Part shown: positions 1 to 8,804 of the stretch, piece by piece
Layout of the letters: each line of letters starts with the position of its first letter
How positions within the stretch are numbered: position 1 is the first letter of the stretch
Source of the DNA: Arthrobacter luteolus NBRC 107841
GTDB taxonomy: Bacteria; Actinomycetota; Actinomycetes; Actinomycetales; Micrococcaceae
Length of the DNA stretch: 64,000 nucleotides
Assembly: GCF_001552075.1 (NCBI RefSeq)
Contig: NZ_BCQM01000011.1
Span: 1-64,000 of the forward strand
Direction: 5' to 3'
The notes under the pieces: model-generated
The model's database searches: none
Told to the model about the DNA's origin: nothing
Seen by the model: only the letters and a program-made list of their open reading frames with translations
Position numbers and translations under genes: made by a program

Positions 1-18
1 CCCGGCCGCCCCGGTTTC

Positions 19-1404
19 CTACCCGTTCACCTTCTCGAACGCCGGAGCACGCCGCTTGTCGAAGATGGTGGCGCCGACTTCCTGCTCCGCCTGGTTGTTG
101 ATGGACAGATCGATTCCCGGCCGGTCCCGCAGCACCAGCACGGCGGCGATGGAGACCACCGTCATGCCCAGCAGGTACAGGGACACCGATGCACTGGTGC
201 CGGTGGAATTGATCAGGGCCTGCGCAATGGTCGGTGCAAACGCCCCGCCCAGGATTGCTCCGAGCGCGTAGGAAATCGAAACCCCGGAGAACCGGACGGA
301 CGCCGGGAAGATTTCGCTGTACCAGGCGGCCTGCGGACCGTAGCTCATGCCCAGCCCGATGGCGAAGAGCCCCAGTGCCAGGTAGAGCATCGGCAGCGAC
401 CCGGTGTCGATCAGCCAGAACAGCGGGAAGACCATCAGCGCCTGGACGCCGAAACCGATCAGGTAGGTCCGTTTCCGGCCGATGGTGTCCGCAACGAATC
501 CGGAGAGCAGCGTGAAAATAAACCACATCGCGGCGGCGAAGGTGATGGCCAGCAGGACATCGGTGCGGTCCAGGCCCACCTTCTCGCCGGTGGCGTAGCT
601 GGGGATGAACCCGCCGGTCGCCATGTAGCCGGCGGCGTTGTTGCCGGCGAAGACCAGGGCAGCCAGGATCACCAGGAGCCAGTGCTTGCGGAACAGCTCA
701 GCGACAGGCACCTTGGTCTGCTGCTTCTTTTCGGCGATCTCCGTGAAGATCGGGGATTCTTCCACCGCCCGGCGCACCAGGTAGCCCACCGCGATCAGCA
801 CAATGCTGAGCAGGAACGGCACCCGCCAGCCCCACTCGATGAATGCCTCGCCCGGGGAAATCCAGCCGGTCATCACGGCGGTCACACCGGAGGCGAGCAG
901 CATGCCCAGGGGAACGCCCAGCTGGGGGAAGGAGCCGGCCCGTCCGCGGCGGCTGGGCGGAGCGTGCTCCACCGCCATCAGGACGGCGCCGCCCCACTCG
1001 CCGCCGGCGGAAATGCCCTGCAGGATCCGCAGCAGCAGCAGTACCACCGGTGCCAGCAGTCCCGCCGTTTCGTAGGTGGGCAGGACGCCGATCAGCGTTG
1101 TGGAGATGCCCATCAGGATGAGCGTCAGGACCAGCATGGGGCGCCGGCCGATCTTGTCGCCAAAGTGCCCGGCCAGGAAAGCACCCAGCGGCCGGAACAG
1201 GAAGCTGATGCCCACGGACGCAAAGGCGAGCAGCAGGCCGATCGACTCGCCGGCCGGTGCGAAGAACACCTGGGCGAAAACCAGGCCGGCGGCTGTGGCG
1301 TAGATGAAGAAGTCGTACCACTCGATGGTTGTGCCGACGATCGTGGCGAAGGCAACGCGGCGCTGCGTCCTCCGGGTACCGGCGTCGGACCGTGGTGTGC
1401 TCAT
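19..1404 (-). CDS. MHS-family MFS permease (aromatic or organic acid uptake)
   Basis: Predicted 12-helix inner-membrane proton symporter of the metabolite:H+ symport (MHS) family, 461 residues, which is normal for the family. The N-terminal motif GTTIEWYDFFIYATAAG, the DKIGRRP loop between helices 2 and 3 and the later DTIGRKRTYLIG loop are MHS signatures. The start is the ATG in MSTPRSDAG; the frame stays open further upstream but without family similarity. It is the last gene of a minus-strand run P450, ferredoxin, reductase, permease with a 53-bp gap, so it probably imports the substrate of the oxygenases. The exact substrate cannot be read from sequence. Confidence 0.88.
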   Translation of the reverse strand: MSTPRSDAGTRRTQRRVAFATIVGTTIEWYDFFIYATAAGLVFAQVFFAPAGESIGLLLAFASVGISFLFRPLGAFLAGHFGDKIGRRPMLVLTLILMGISTTLIGVLPTYETAGLLAPVVLLLLRILQGISAGGEWGGAVLMAVEHAPPSRRGRAGSFPQLGVPLGMLLASGVTAVMTGWISPGEAFIEWGWRVPFLLSIVLIAVGYLVRRAVEESPIFTEIAEKKQQTKVPVAELFRKHWLLVILAALVFAGNNAAGYMATGGFIPSYATGEKVGLDRTDVLLAITFAAAMWFIFTLLSGFVADTIGRKRTYLIGFGVQALMVFPLFWLIDTGSLPMLYLALGLFAIGLGMSYGPQAAWYSEIFPASVRFSGVSISYALGAILGGAFAPTIAQALINSTGTSASVSLYLLGMTVVSIAAVLVLRDRPGIDLSINNQAEQEVGATIFDKRRAPAFEKVNG

Positions 1405-1457
1405 GGGGTCTCCAGGATGGTGAAGTGGTGCTCGGATTGGAAAAGAAAACAGAACGT

Positions 1458-2696
1458 CTAGACGAAGCTGGACGCGGCCTGCCGGGCGTAGGCCTTGAGG
1501 CTGAAGCCGGGTGCTGCCGCTTCCTCGGGGGAGGGGCCGCGGCCGGCGGCCAGGAGCTTGCGGGCGCCCAGATGATCCCCTGGCGAATTGACGGATTCGA
1601 CGGCGGCGAGCCGCCCGTCCCGGAAGCACAGGATGGAGAACTTGCCGGCCGCCGGGTCTCCGTTGAGCACGGTGCTGTCCCCGGGGGCGGACAGGCCGGC
1701 GATCTGCAGCCGCAGGCTTCCCTGCGTGCTCCAGAACCAGGGCAGCTCGGTATAGGCCGACGGCGGGCCGAGGATGGTTTGCGCGGCGTGCCGTCCCTGG
1801 TCGGTGGCGTTCTGCACGGATTCCAGCCGGCTCAGGCCACCGGCATGGAGGGAGGGAAAGCTGGCGCAGTCTCCCACCGCGAGGATGGACGGGTCGGAGG
1901 TCCGCAGCGCCTCATCCACCACGATTCCGTTGCCGGTTTCCAGCCCCGCAGCCGCTGCCAGCGAGTCATTGGGTACGACGCCGATGCCCACCACCACGAG
2001 GTCCGCCGGGTAGCGCGCGCCGGTGGTCGAGACGGCTGTACCCACCCGGCCGCCGTCGCCGGCGTCAAAGTGGCTGATGCCTTCGCCCAGCTGCAGCCGA
2101 ACCCCGAGTTCCGCGTGTGCGGCGGCAAACCAGTCGCTCATCGCGGGGCTCAGCGCCCGTCCCATCGGGCGCGGTGCGAATTCCAGCACGGTGACGCTGC
2201 AGCCGCGGGCCCGGGCGGCGGCCGCAAACTCCAGGCCGATGAATCCTGCCCCGACCACCACCACGTCGCGGGCGCCGGCCAGGGCAGCGTGCAGCGTTTC
2301 GGCGTCGCCCAGGGTTTTGAGGCCGTGAACACCGGGCAGGTCCGCGCCAGCGCAGGTGAGGGCACGGTTCGCGGCGCCGGTGGCGAAGACCAGGTGCGCG
2401 TAGGGCAGGGTGCTGCCGTCCTGCAGGGTGACTTCCTTTGCGGCGCGGTCCACCGCAACTACTGCGGTGCCGGCACGCAGCTGGATGTCCTTGCCGGTGA
2501 AGAAGGACGCCGCGCGCAGCGGCAGCGGGGCGGGATCCGCGCCGGGCGCCAGGTAGTCCTTGGACAGCGGTGGACGCTGGTAGGGCAGGCCTGCCTCGTC
2601 CGCCACAATCGTGACGGCGCCGGTGTAGCCGCCGCCGCGCAGGCTGTCCGCAACCTGCAGTCCGGCCTGCCCTCCGCCAATAATGACGACGGACAT
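1458..2696 (-). CDS. FAD-dependent ferredoxin reductase of the P450 system
   Basis: NADH:ferredoxin reductase of the putidaredoxin/rhodocoxin reductase type, 412 residues. It has an N-terminal FAD Rossmann motif (VIIGGGQAGLQVADSL, residues 4-19), the PPLSKDYL segment typical of this family, a second dinucleotide fold (VVVGAGFIGLEFAAAA) for NADH, and the C-terminal FAD-contact segment AVGDCASF. It passes electrons from NADH to the ferredoxin encoded 3 bp upstream, which in turn feeds the P450. The tight spacing and order P450-ferredoxin-reductase make this a complete class I P450 electron-transfer chain. The product is expected in the cytoplasm. Confidence 0.9.
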   Translation of the reverse strand: MSVVIIGGGQAGLQVADSLRGGGYTGAVTIVADEAGLPYQRPPLSKDYLAPGADPAPLPLRAASFFTGKDIQLRAGTAVVAVDRAAKEVTLQDGSTLPYAHLVFATGAANRALTCAGADLPGVHGLKTLGDAETLHAALAGARDVVVVGAGFIGLEFAAAARARGCSVTVLEFAPRPMGRALSPAMSDWFAAAHAELGVRLQLGEGISHFDAGDGGRVGTAVSTTGARYPADLVVVGIGVVPNDSLAAAAGLETGNGIVVDEALRTSDPSILAVGDCASFPSLHAGGLSRLESVQNATDQGRHAAQTILGPPSAYTELPWFWSTQGSLRLQIAGLSAPGDSTVLNGDPAAGKFSILCFRDGRLAAVESVNSPGDHLGARKLLAAGRGPSPEEAAAPGFSLKAYARQAASSFV

Positions 2697-2699
2697 GCG

Positions 2700-3023
2700 C
2701 TACACCTGATCCGTTGGCACGTCGACAATGATTCCCTCGAGCTCGGCACAGGCCTTAACCTGGCAGCCGAGGCGTGAGCGGTCCGTACGCTCGGCAGTGG
2801 TGCAGTCCAGCATTTCCTCCTCGTCGTCGCTGACCGCGGGCAGCGCCGCTGCGAACTCCGGGCGGACATAGACATGGCAGGTGGCGCACATGGCCTGGCC
2901 GCCGCACTCACCGACAATGCCGTCAACTCCGTTGGTCACGGCAGCGCGCATCAGGGAGGTGCCGGGCTCAACCGTCACAACGGCAGGGGTGCCGGAGGGC
3001 TGGATAAAGGTAATGGTGTTCAT
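2700..3023 (-). CDS. [2Fe-2S] ferredoxin, putidaredoxin type
   Basis: Small electron carrier of 107 residues. The cluster ligands are visible as Cys40, Cys46 and Cys49 in GECGGQAMCATC and Cys87 in SRLGCQVK, the C-x5-C-x2-C...C spacing of adrenodoxin/putidaredoxin-type ferredoxins. Three further cysteines (for example Cys74) are not expected ligands. It sits between the P450 gene (35-bp gap) and the reductase gene (3-bp gap), so its partners are almost certainly these two proteins. The start is an ATG preceded by an AGGAGA-like ribosome binding site. Confidence 0.92.
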   Translation of the reverse strand: MNTITFIQPSGTPAVVTVEPGTSLMRAAVTNGVDGIVGECGGQAMCATCHVYVRPEFAAALPAVSDDEEEMLDCTTAERTDRSRLGCQVKACAELEGIIVDVPTDQV

Positions 3024-3058
3024 GGTTCTCCTAGCAAAGACAGGTCAAAGTCAGGGGT

Positions 3059-4372
3059 TTAGCCCCAGAGGACGGGCATCTTGACCAGGCCGCGGAAGAC
3101 CCAGCCGGCGTCGATGGAAGCGTTGTCCGGGTCCAGCCGCAGTCCGGGCAAACGGTCGAAGAGGGCGGGCATGGCGACCTGGGCCACCTGCGCCCGGGCG
3201 ACCCAGGTGCCGGCACAGAAGTGTGCGCCGCCGCCGAAACCCAGGTGCGGCTTCTTCGGCCGGTCGATGTTGAAGGTCTCCGGATCCTCGAAGACCTTGG
3301 GGTCGCGGTTAGCTGCACCCAGCACCACGCCGATCCGCGCCCCCTTAGGCAGGCGCACCCCTTCCAGGACCGTGTCCCGGGTGACCTCGCGGGGGTACAT
3401 GCCGATGGGTGCCACCCAGCGGACGGATTCCTCGAAGGCCGTGGCGTAGCGTTTCGGATCCCCGTTGATCGAGGCCAGCTGGCCGGGGTTGTTGAGCAGG
3501 GCCCAGACGGTGGTGGCGAGGACGTCGCGTGGTTCGTTCAGGCCGCCGCCGATGGTCATTTTCAGGTTGGCGCGGATTGCTTCCAGCGGGATCGGCAGGG
3601 ACGCCAGACCGGAGAGCAGTGAATGGTCCGGATTGTCCTTCAGGTACGGCAGCATCTCGTCGATGGCGGTATCCACCTCGGCTGAGGACTGCGCGCTCTT
3701 CGCCCAGACCCCGGCGTCGTCGGCGTAGTTGCCGGTGCCGTCGATCATGGTCTGGCTCCAGCGCTGCATATCCGCCTGGGTGGCGTTGTGGAAGCCGCAG
3801 ATCAGGCGGAGGTTCTCGGCTGCGTACGGTGCCGCGTAGTCCCAGACAAAGTCGGCACCCGGTCCCTTCTGCTCCAGCTCGCTGAGGTACTTCTCATTGT
3901 TGGCCTCGAAGACCGCGTTCCAGTGGTTCTTGATCGTTCCCGGCCGGAGCGTGCTGCCGTAGGAGTCCCGGTCCCGCTTGTGCTCCGGATCGTCCTTGCG
4001 CAGCATCGAGTGGCCCATGGCGCGCTTCATCAGCGAACCCGTCTCGTTGGCGGAGAAGGTCTCTGCGTCCTGTTCGATGGTGTGGCACGCCGCGTAGCTG
4101 GTCACCATGTAGCGGTTGACAGCAGGGACCCAGTGCACGGAAGCCTCTTCGCGCATCCGGCGGTAGATCGGGAACGGATCCCGGTACAGGTCCGGGATGG
4201 TCACCCAGTCCGCCACCGGTGCCTCGCGGGAGGGCGCCTCGCGGGACGGCGGTTCGTCCGCTGCCGGAACGGGAAGCGGAGGAGCCAGCGGGGTTTCGGC
4301 AGCAGGTCCGGCGTCTTGGCCTGCTCCGGTAAAGGGGCAGCCGGCGGTTTCCGTTGTTCCCGGGAAGGTCAT
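3059..4372 (-). CDS. Cytochrome P450 with E-P variant I-helix motif
   Basis: Soluble bacterial P450 of 437 residues. The heme-binding loop is FGGGAHFCAG with Cys386 as the iron ligand, and the K-helix ExxR is Glu315-Arg318. The I-helix reads GGGLNEPRD: the usual acid-Thr pair is Glu280-Pro281. As I recall it, the same Glu-Pro replacement occurs in guaiacol O-demethylase GcoA (CYP255A), although overall similarity looks distant; CYP288-type alkylphenol hydroxylases are another possibility. About 55 Pro/Ala-rich N-terminal residues, with a short repeat REAPSREAP, precede the P450 fold. The start at MTFPG is chosen because AGGAGAGAAACG lies just upstream. It is first in the operon with ferredoxin and reductase, divergent from a LysR gene. 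Substrate inferred only: a phenolic ether or alkylphenol. Confidence 0.9.
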   Translation of the reverse strand: MTFPGTTETAGCPFTGAGQDAGPAAETPLAPPLPVPAADEPPSREAPSREAPVADWVTIPDLYRDPFPIYRRMREEASVHWVPAVNRYMVTSYAACHTIEQDAETFSANETGSLMKRAMGHSMLRKDDPEHKRDRDSYGSTLRPGTIKNHWNAVFEANNEKYLSELEQKGPGADFVWDYAAPYAAENLRLICGFHNATQADMQRWSQTMIDGTGNYADDAGVWAKSAQSSAEVDTAIDEMLPYLKDNPDHSLLSGLASLPIPLEAIRANLKMTIGGGLNEPRDVLATTVWALLNNPGQLASINGDPKRYATAFEESVRWVAPIGMYPREVTRDTVLEGVRLPKGARIGVVLGAANRDPKVFEDPETFNIDRPKKPHLGFGGGAHFCAGTWVARAQVAQVAMPALFDRLPGLRLDPDNASIDAGWVFRGLVKMPVLWG

Positions 4373-4420
4373 CGTTTCTCTCCTGGTGGGTGGGTTGGCG
4401 TCGACACGTCTGAGACCAAG

Positions 4421-4436
4421 TGTGGTGTGGATCATA
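4421..4436. promoter_or_regulatory. Candidate operator, copy 1 of a motif shared with the flavin monooxygenase promoter
   Basis: TGTGGTGTGGATCATA lies in the 119-bp divergent region between the P450 operon and the LysR gene. A 14-of-16 identical copy is upstream of the flavin reductase gene at 5453-5468. It is probably a binding site for the LysR or the AraC regulator of this locus; which one is not clear. Confidence 0.45.
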
Positions 4437-4491
4437 TCCCCGGTAAAGTACAAGAAAGAGTCCACCATCCACGGTTTTAGCGAGGTTATGC

Positions 4492-5388
4492 ATGGCCCGG
4501 TACACGCTGCGGCAGCTGGAGGCCTTCGTGGCCGTGGCCGAGCAAGGCAGCATCGCCGCGGCGGCCGCGTCCCTGCACGTCTCCCAGTCCGCGGTGTCCG
4601 GCGCGGTCAACAACCTGGAGCGGGTCTTCGACGCCCAGCTGACGATCCGGCGCAAGGCCCACGGCGTCACCCTCACCGCTGCCGGCCAATATGTGCTGAC
4701 CCGCGCCAAATCCCTGCTGGTGGAGGCCACTGATCTGGAGCTGCATGCCGGTAATTCCGGCGCGGACCTCCGCGGTTCGCTGACTGTCGGCTGCTATCTC
4801 ACGCTGGCGCCGACCGTGCTGGCGAGGCTGATTGACCACTACGGCCGGCGCCACCCCCTGGTGGAGCTCGATTTCTTCGACGGCCCGCAGACCGAGGTGC
4901 AGCGCCGGCTGGCCACCGGCCGGCTCGACGTCGCCATCGCCTATGACCTGTCCCTCCCCGCCGGGCTGAACCGGCAGAAGCTCTACGACACGGAGCCGTC
5001 GATTGTGCTGTCCGCCGAGCATCCGCTGGCTGGCCGCGAGGACCTTGCCCTGGCCGACGTCGCCGCGGAACCGATGATCCTGCTGGACGTGGATCCCAGC
5101 CGTGAAAACACCATGACCATGTTCGACGGCGCCGGGCTGCGGCCTAACATCCGGTTCCGGACGACTGATTATGAGGTGACGCGTTCCCTGGTGGGCCGGG
5201 GCATGGGCTACGCGATCCTGGTCCAGCAGCCAGCCGGCGGCCAGTCCTACGAGGGCCGGCCCGTGGTGGTGCGCCGGATCCGCCCGGCCGTGCGTTCGGT
5301 GCCGGTTTCCATCGTCTGGCCGGCTGCCGTCCGCCCGTCGCAGAGCGTCAGTGCCATGCTCGACCTCGCCGCTGAGCTCTACGTCTGA
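4492..5388 (+). CDS. LysR-family transcriptional regulator
   Basis: 298 residues, full length for the family. The winged helix-turn-helix spans about residues 1-65 (LRQLEAFVAVAEQGSIAAAA followed by LHVSQSAVSGAVNNLE). The LysR substrate-binding fold follows (SLTVGCYLTLAPTVLARLID, then the ligand-pocket segments AIAYDLSL and ADVAAEPMILLD). It is divergent from the P450 operon and upstream of the flavin reductase gene, the classic position for an activator responding to a pathway substrate. The ATG at 4492 is preceded by GCGAGG and matches the family start. Confidence 0.92.
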   Translation: MARYTLRQLEAFVAVAEQGSIAAAAASLHVSQSAVSGAVNNLERVFDAQLTIRRKAHGVTLTAAGQYVLTRAKSLLVEATDLELHAGNSGADLRGSLTVGCYLTLAPTVLARLIDHYGRRHPLVELDFFDGPQTEVQRRLATGRLDVAIAYDLSLPAGLNRQKLYDTEPSIVLSAEHPLAGREDLALADVAAEPMILLDVDPSRENTMTMFDGAGLRPNIRFRTTDYEVTRSLVGRGMGYAILVQQPAGGQSYEGRPVVVRRIRPAVRSVPVSIVWPAAVRPSQSVSAMLDLAAELYV

Positions 5389-5452
5389 CGCCTGCGCTGT
5401 GGCGCACATCCCCTGCGCTCCCGGCCCACCAGGACCCGGCCGCCGTTCCTAA

Positions 5453-5468
5453 TGTGGTGTGGAACACA
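5453..5468. promoter_or_regulatory. Candidate operator, copy 2 of the shared motif
   Basis: TGTGGTGTGGAACACA lies 30 bp before the flavin reductase start. It matches the motif at 4421-4436 in 14 of 16 positions, with the core TGTGGTGTGGA identical. Its presence ahead of both oxygenase modules suggests one regulon. Confidence 0.45.
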
Positions 5469-5498
5469 AGAAGCCCCGCACCCCTAAGGAGTTCCCGG

Positions 5499-6029
5499 AT
5501 GACTGCTGAACTGCTGGAAACCCCCGTGGCCGGACCGATTCACCAGGCCGGTCCCGCTGACCGGATTGATCCGGTGAAGCTGCGCAACACCTTTGGCAAC
5601 TTCACCACCGGCGTGACGATCGTCAGCTACGAACACAACGGCGAGGTGCTTGGCGCCACCGTCAATTCCTTCACTTCCGTCTCCCTCGACCCGCCGCTGG
5701 TGCTGGTCTCCCTGATGAAGACGGCGAAGGCCGCCGCCCTGCTGGCGGATAAGCCCTTCAGCATCAACGTGCTCGGCAAGGATCAGCTTTCCCACGCCCT
5801 GCAGTTCGCCGGCAAGCCGCAGGACGGCCTGGAGATCGATTGGAACCGGGAGCACACCTCCCCGCGGATCGCCGGCTCAATGGCCTGGTTCAGCTGCGAA
5901 CCCTGGCAGCAGTACGACGGCGGCGACCACGTCCTGGTCCTCGGCAAGGTCACGGCCTTTGGAGACGCGGCCGACGACGACGCCGGGCCGCTGGTCTTCT
6001 ACCGCGGCGGCTGGCGCGGCCTCGCCTAA
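5499..6029 (+). CDS. Flavin reductase, small component of two-component monooxygenase
   Basis: 176 residues with the flavin reductase-like split-barrel domain over residues 24-174: [33 protein letters not shown] and [14 protein letters not shown] are family signatures (HpaC/PheA2 type). It would reduce FMN or FAD with NAD(P)H and supply free reduced flavin to the monooxygenase encoded 67 bp downstream. The start is the ATG in MTAELLETP, 8 nt after TAAGGAG; an upstream in-frame start has no ribosome binding site and crosses the promoter motif. Confidence 0.9.
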   Translation: MTAELLETPVAGPIHQAGPADRIDPVKLRNTFGNFTTGVTIVSYEHNGEVLGATVNSFTSVSLDPPLVLVSLMKTAKAAALLADKPFSINVLGKDQLSHALQFAGKPQDGLEIDWNREHTSPRIAGSMAWFSCEPWQQYDGGDHVLVLGKVTAFGDAADDDAGPLVFYRGGWRGLA

Positions 6030-6096
6030 GCGAACGCCCACCCCACCCCAACTTCCCCCAGCAGTGCAATCACACCTGTGCAAAGGAGCATCCAGC

Positions 6097-7716
6097 ATGA
6101 CCACCACCGAACCCGCCGCCGAACCGGCCGCGGACGCCCAGGCAGCGCCCGGCGTCGTACCCCCTGCCGGTGAAACCGCCGCCCGCCCGATGAACGGTGC
6201 GGAGTACCTGGACTCCATCCGGGACGACCGTGAGGTCTACATTTACGGCGAGCGGGTCAAGGATGTCACCACCCACCCGGCGTTCCGCAACTCCGCCCGG
6301 ATGATCGCCCGGCAGTACGACGCGCTGCATGACCCCAAGACCAAGGACGTGCTGACCGTCCCCACGGACACCGGCAACGGCGGCTACACCCACGCGTGGT
6401 TCAAGGCACCGAAGTCCGCTGAGGACCTGCTCAAAGGCCGCGACGCGATCGCCGCCTGGGCCAAAATGTCCTACGGCTGGATGGGTCGCTCACCGGATTA
6501 CAAGGCCTCCTTCCTGGCCAGCCTCGGCGCCAACGACGAGTTCTACAACCCGTACCAGGCCAACGCCCAGCGCTGGTACAAGGAGGCGCAGGAGAAGGTC
6601 CTGTACTGGAACCACGCGATCGTGAATCCGCCGATCGACCGGCACAAACCCGCCGACGAGGTGGGGGATGTGTTTGTGCACGTGAAGAAGGAGACCGACG
6701 CCGGGGTGATCCTCTCCGGTGCCAAGGTGGTTGCCACCGGCTCGGCGATCACCAACATGAACTTCATTGCCCACTACGGCATGCCGATCAAGGACAAGCG
6801 GTTCGCGATCGTCGCCACCCTGCCGATGGATGCCCCGGGGCTGAAGCTGATCTCCCGCGCCTCCTACGCCATGACCGCGGACGTGATGGGCAGCCCGTTC
6901 GATTACCCGCTCTCCTCCCGGCTGGATGAAAACGACGCGATCCTGATCCTCGACGACGTCCTGGTGCCGTGGGAGAACGTGTTTATTTACGGTGACGTGG
7001 AGAAGGTCTCGCAGTACTCGGTGCGCTCGGGGTTCAAGTCCCGGCTGCTGCTGCACGGCTGCACCCGGCTGGCCGTGAAGCTGGACTTCCTCACCGGGCT
7101 GCTGGTGAAGTCCCTGGAGCTGACCGGCACCGCCGACTTCCGCGGTGTGCAGACCCGGGTGGGCGAGGTGATGGCGATCCGGCACCTGTTCTGGTCCCTG
7201 TCCGAGGCGATGGCCCGCAACCCCGAACCGTGGAAGGGCGGGCGCGAGGGGTACGTGCAGCCGGACCGGATCGCCTCGATGGCCTACTCCTGGTTCTCCA
7301 CCACGCAGTACCCGAAGATCCGCGAGATCGTGCAGAAGGATCTGGGTGCCGCGCTGATCTACCTGAACTCGCATGTCTCGGACTTCGGCAACGAGGACAT
7401 CCGCGGCTACCTGGACAAGTATGTGCGCGGTTCCAATGGCATCGATTCGCTGCAGCGGGTCAAGACGCTCAAGGCCCTGTGGGACGCCACCAACTCCGAG
7501 TTCGGCTCCCGCCACGAACTCTACGAGCGCAACTACCAGGGCAACCATGAGGGTGTCCGGCTGGAAATCCTCAACGTCACCAAGGGTTACGGCCTCACGG
7601 ACCAGTTCACCGCGTTCGCCGATGAGTTCATGGGAGAGTATGACGAGAACGGCTGGACCGTCCCGGACCTGTTCGGCAACGAGGACGTGAACATGATCGG
7701 CAAGTTCAACCTCTAG
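6097..7716 (+). CDS. HpaB-type flavin-dependent aromatic hydroxylase, large component
   Basis: 539 residues, matching the 4-hydroxyphenylacetate 3-hydroxylase (HpaB) family, which also contains phenol and nitrophenol hydroxylases. Family blocks are visible: [20 protein letters not shown] (N-terminal), [38 protein letters not shown], and [20 protein letters not shown]. The first 30 residues are a low-complexity Ala/Pro stretch. It is expected to ortho-hydroxylate a phenol to a catechol with reduced flavin from the upstream reductase. The gene order reductase, hydroxylase, AraC regulator resembles the nph and pheA loci of Rhodococcus, which favours a phenol or nitrophenol-type substrate over 4-hydroxyphenylacetate. 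AAAGGAG precedes the ATG. Confidence 0.9.
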   Translation: MTTTEPAAEPAADAQAAPGVVPPAGETAARPMNGAEYLDSIRDDREVYIYGERVKDVTTHPAFRNSARMIARQYDALHDPKTKDVLTVPTDTGNGGYTHAWFKAPKSAEDLLKGRDAIAAWAKMSYGWMGRSPDYKASFLASLGANDEFYNPYQANAQRWYKEAQEKVLYWNHAIVNPPIDRHKPADEVGDVFVHVKKETDAGVILSGAKVVATGSAITNMNFIAHYGMPIKDKRFAIVATLPMDAPGLKLISRASYAMTADVMGSPFDYPLSSRLDENDAILILDDVLVPWENVFIYGDVEKVSQYSVRSGFKSRLLLHGCTRLAVKLDFLTGLLVKSLELTGTADFRGVQTRVGEVMAIRHLFWSLSEAMARNPEPWKGGREGYVQPDRIASMAYSWFSTTQYPKIREIVQKDLGAALIYLNSHVSDFGNEDIRGYLDKYVRGSNGIDSLQRVKTLKALWDATNSEFGSRHELYERNYQGNHEGVRLEILNVTKGYGLTDQFTAFADEFMGEYDENGWTVPDLFGNEDVNMIGKFNL

Positions 7717-7765
7717 CGCCGGTTTGCGGGGTGCCGGAGCAGCGGGAATGGGAGGAACGGCAACA

Positions 7766-8728
7766 ATGGAGTCGCGTAGCTACACCGTGCACACAGCCCC
7801 GGACCTGCCCCGCTGGCGTGCCCTGGTGGATGATCTCCTGCTGCCGCTGGATATCCGCAGCGACCACCCCTCCTTCGGCGCCACCATTGAAGCGGTGGCG
7901 GTTAACGGCATCCGGCTGTTTACCGTCACCGCCGGTCCGCACCACGCGGACCGCACCGACCGGCTGGCCAGTGCCGGTGCGTCCTCCGGGGCGGACCCGT
8001 TCTTCACCATTTCGCTGCAGCTGGAGGGGAGCAGCAGCATTGAACAGGGCGGCAGCCACGCGCTGCTGCAGCCCGGGGACTTCACCGTCTACGACTCCAC
8101 CCTGCCCTACACCCGCAGGTTCGACGGGCACTCCTCGTCTCTGGTCGTGATGTTCCCGCAGCAGCTGATCAGCCTGCCGCCGCAGGCGCTCGCCGGGATC
8201 GCGGGGCAGGCCATCTCGGGTGCTGCCGGAACCGGAGCGATCGTCTCCGCCTTCCTGACCGGGGTCGCCCGGAACCTTCCGGCCCTGGACGGAAAACTCG
8301 GGCTCGGCCTGGCAGGATCCATGGTGGACCTGGTGACCGCCGCGTTTGCCGATGCGATGGGCTTCCACCCGGTGTCGTCGTCGCGCCTGGAACAGGCCAT
8401 GACCGTGCGGAACTGGATCATGGACCGCCTGGGTGACCCCGGGCTCAGCCCCGGCGCCATCGCAGCGGGGAACTTCATCTCCACCCGGCAGCTGCACCTG
8501 CTGTTCCGGGAACAGGGCACCACAGTGTCCACCTGGATCCGGGAGCGCCGGCTGGAGATGGCCCGCCGCGACCTCGCAGATCCGCTGCGCGCCGAGGACC
8601 CGGTGGCCGCCGTCGCGCAGCGCTGGGGTTTCGCCGACGCCCGGCATTTTGCCCGCGTCTTCAAGGCTGCTTATGGCAGCCCGCCGGTGCAGTACCGCCG
8701 GGCAGGGCTGGGCCTGGCTTCCGGCTAA
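7766..8728 (+). CDS. AraC-family regulator, AraC_binding_2 type
   Basis: About 320 residues. The N-terminal sensor half contains PFFTISLQLEGSSSIEQGG and LLQPGDFTVYDSTLPYTRRF, typical of the AraC-binding-like cupin found in NphR- or ChnR-type regulators. The C-terminal double helix-turn-helix is visible in GAIAAGNFISTRQLHLLFRE, ERRLEMARRDLADP and VAQRWGFADARHFARVFKAA. It lies 49 bp after the monooxygenase gene on the same strand. NphR-type proteins activate adjacent two-component phenol hydroxylase genes, so it probably does that here. The start MESRSYTV is preferred (GGGAGGAACGG upstream); an ATG 18 bp earlier is possible. Confidence 0.88.
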   Translation: MESRSYTVHTAPDLPRWRALVDDLLLPLDIRSDHPSFGATIEAVAVNGIRLFTVTAGPHHADRTDRLASAGASSGADPFFTISLQLEGSSSIEQGGSHALLQPGDFTVYDSTLPYTRRFDGHSSSLVVMFPQQLISLPPQALAGIAGQAISGAAGTGAIVSAFLTGVARNLPALDGKLGLGLAGSMVDLVTAAFADAMGFHPVSSSRLEQAMTVRNWIMDRLGDPGLSPGAIAAGNFISTRQLHLLFREQGTTVSTWIRERRLEMARRDLADPLRAEDPVAAVAQRWGFADARHFARVFKAAYGSPPVQYRRAGLGLASG

Positions 8729-8804
8729 CAGCGGGTGGGAGATGCGCACGGGCCGCTGACCAGCGGATTCGGAGCACCGGCCCGGGATCCGGATACTGGA
8801 AGGC

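Noticed and set aside
1329-2777. A 482-codon open frame on the plus strand
   Set aside because: Antisense shadow of the ferredoxin reductase gene; no recognisable domain and no ribosome binding site.
6490-7548. A 352-codon minus-strand frame opposite the flavin monooxygenase
   Set aside because: Val/Gly/His-rich reverse translation of a GC-rich gene; no motif. The plus-strand protein is a clear family member.
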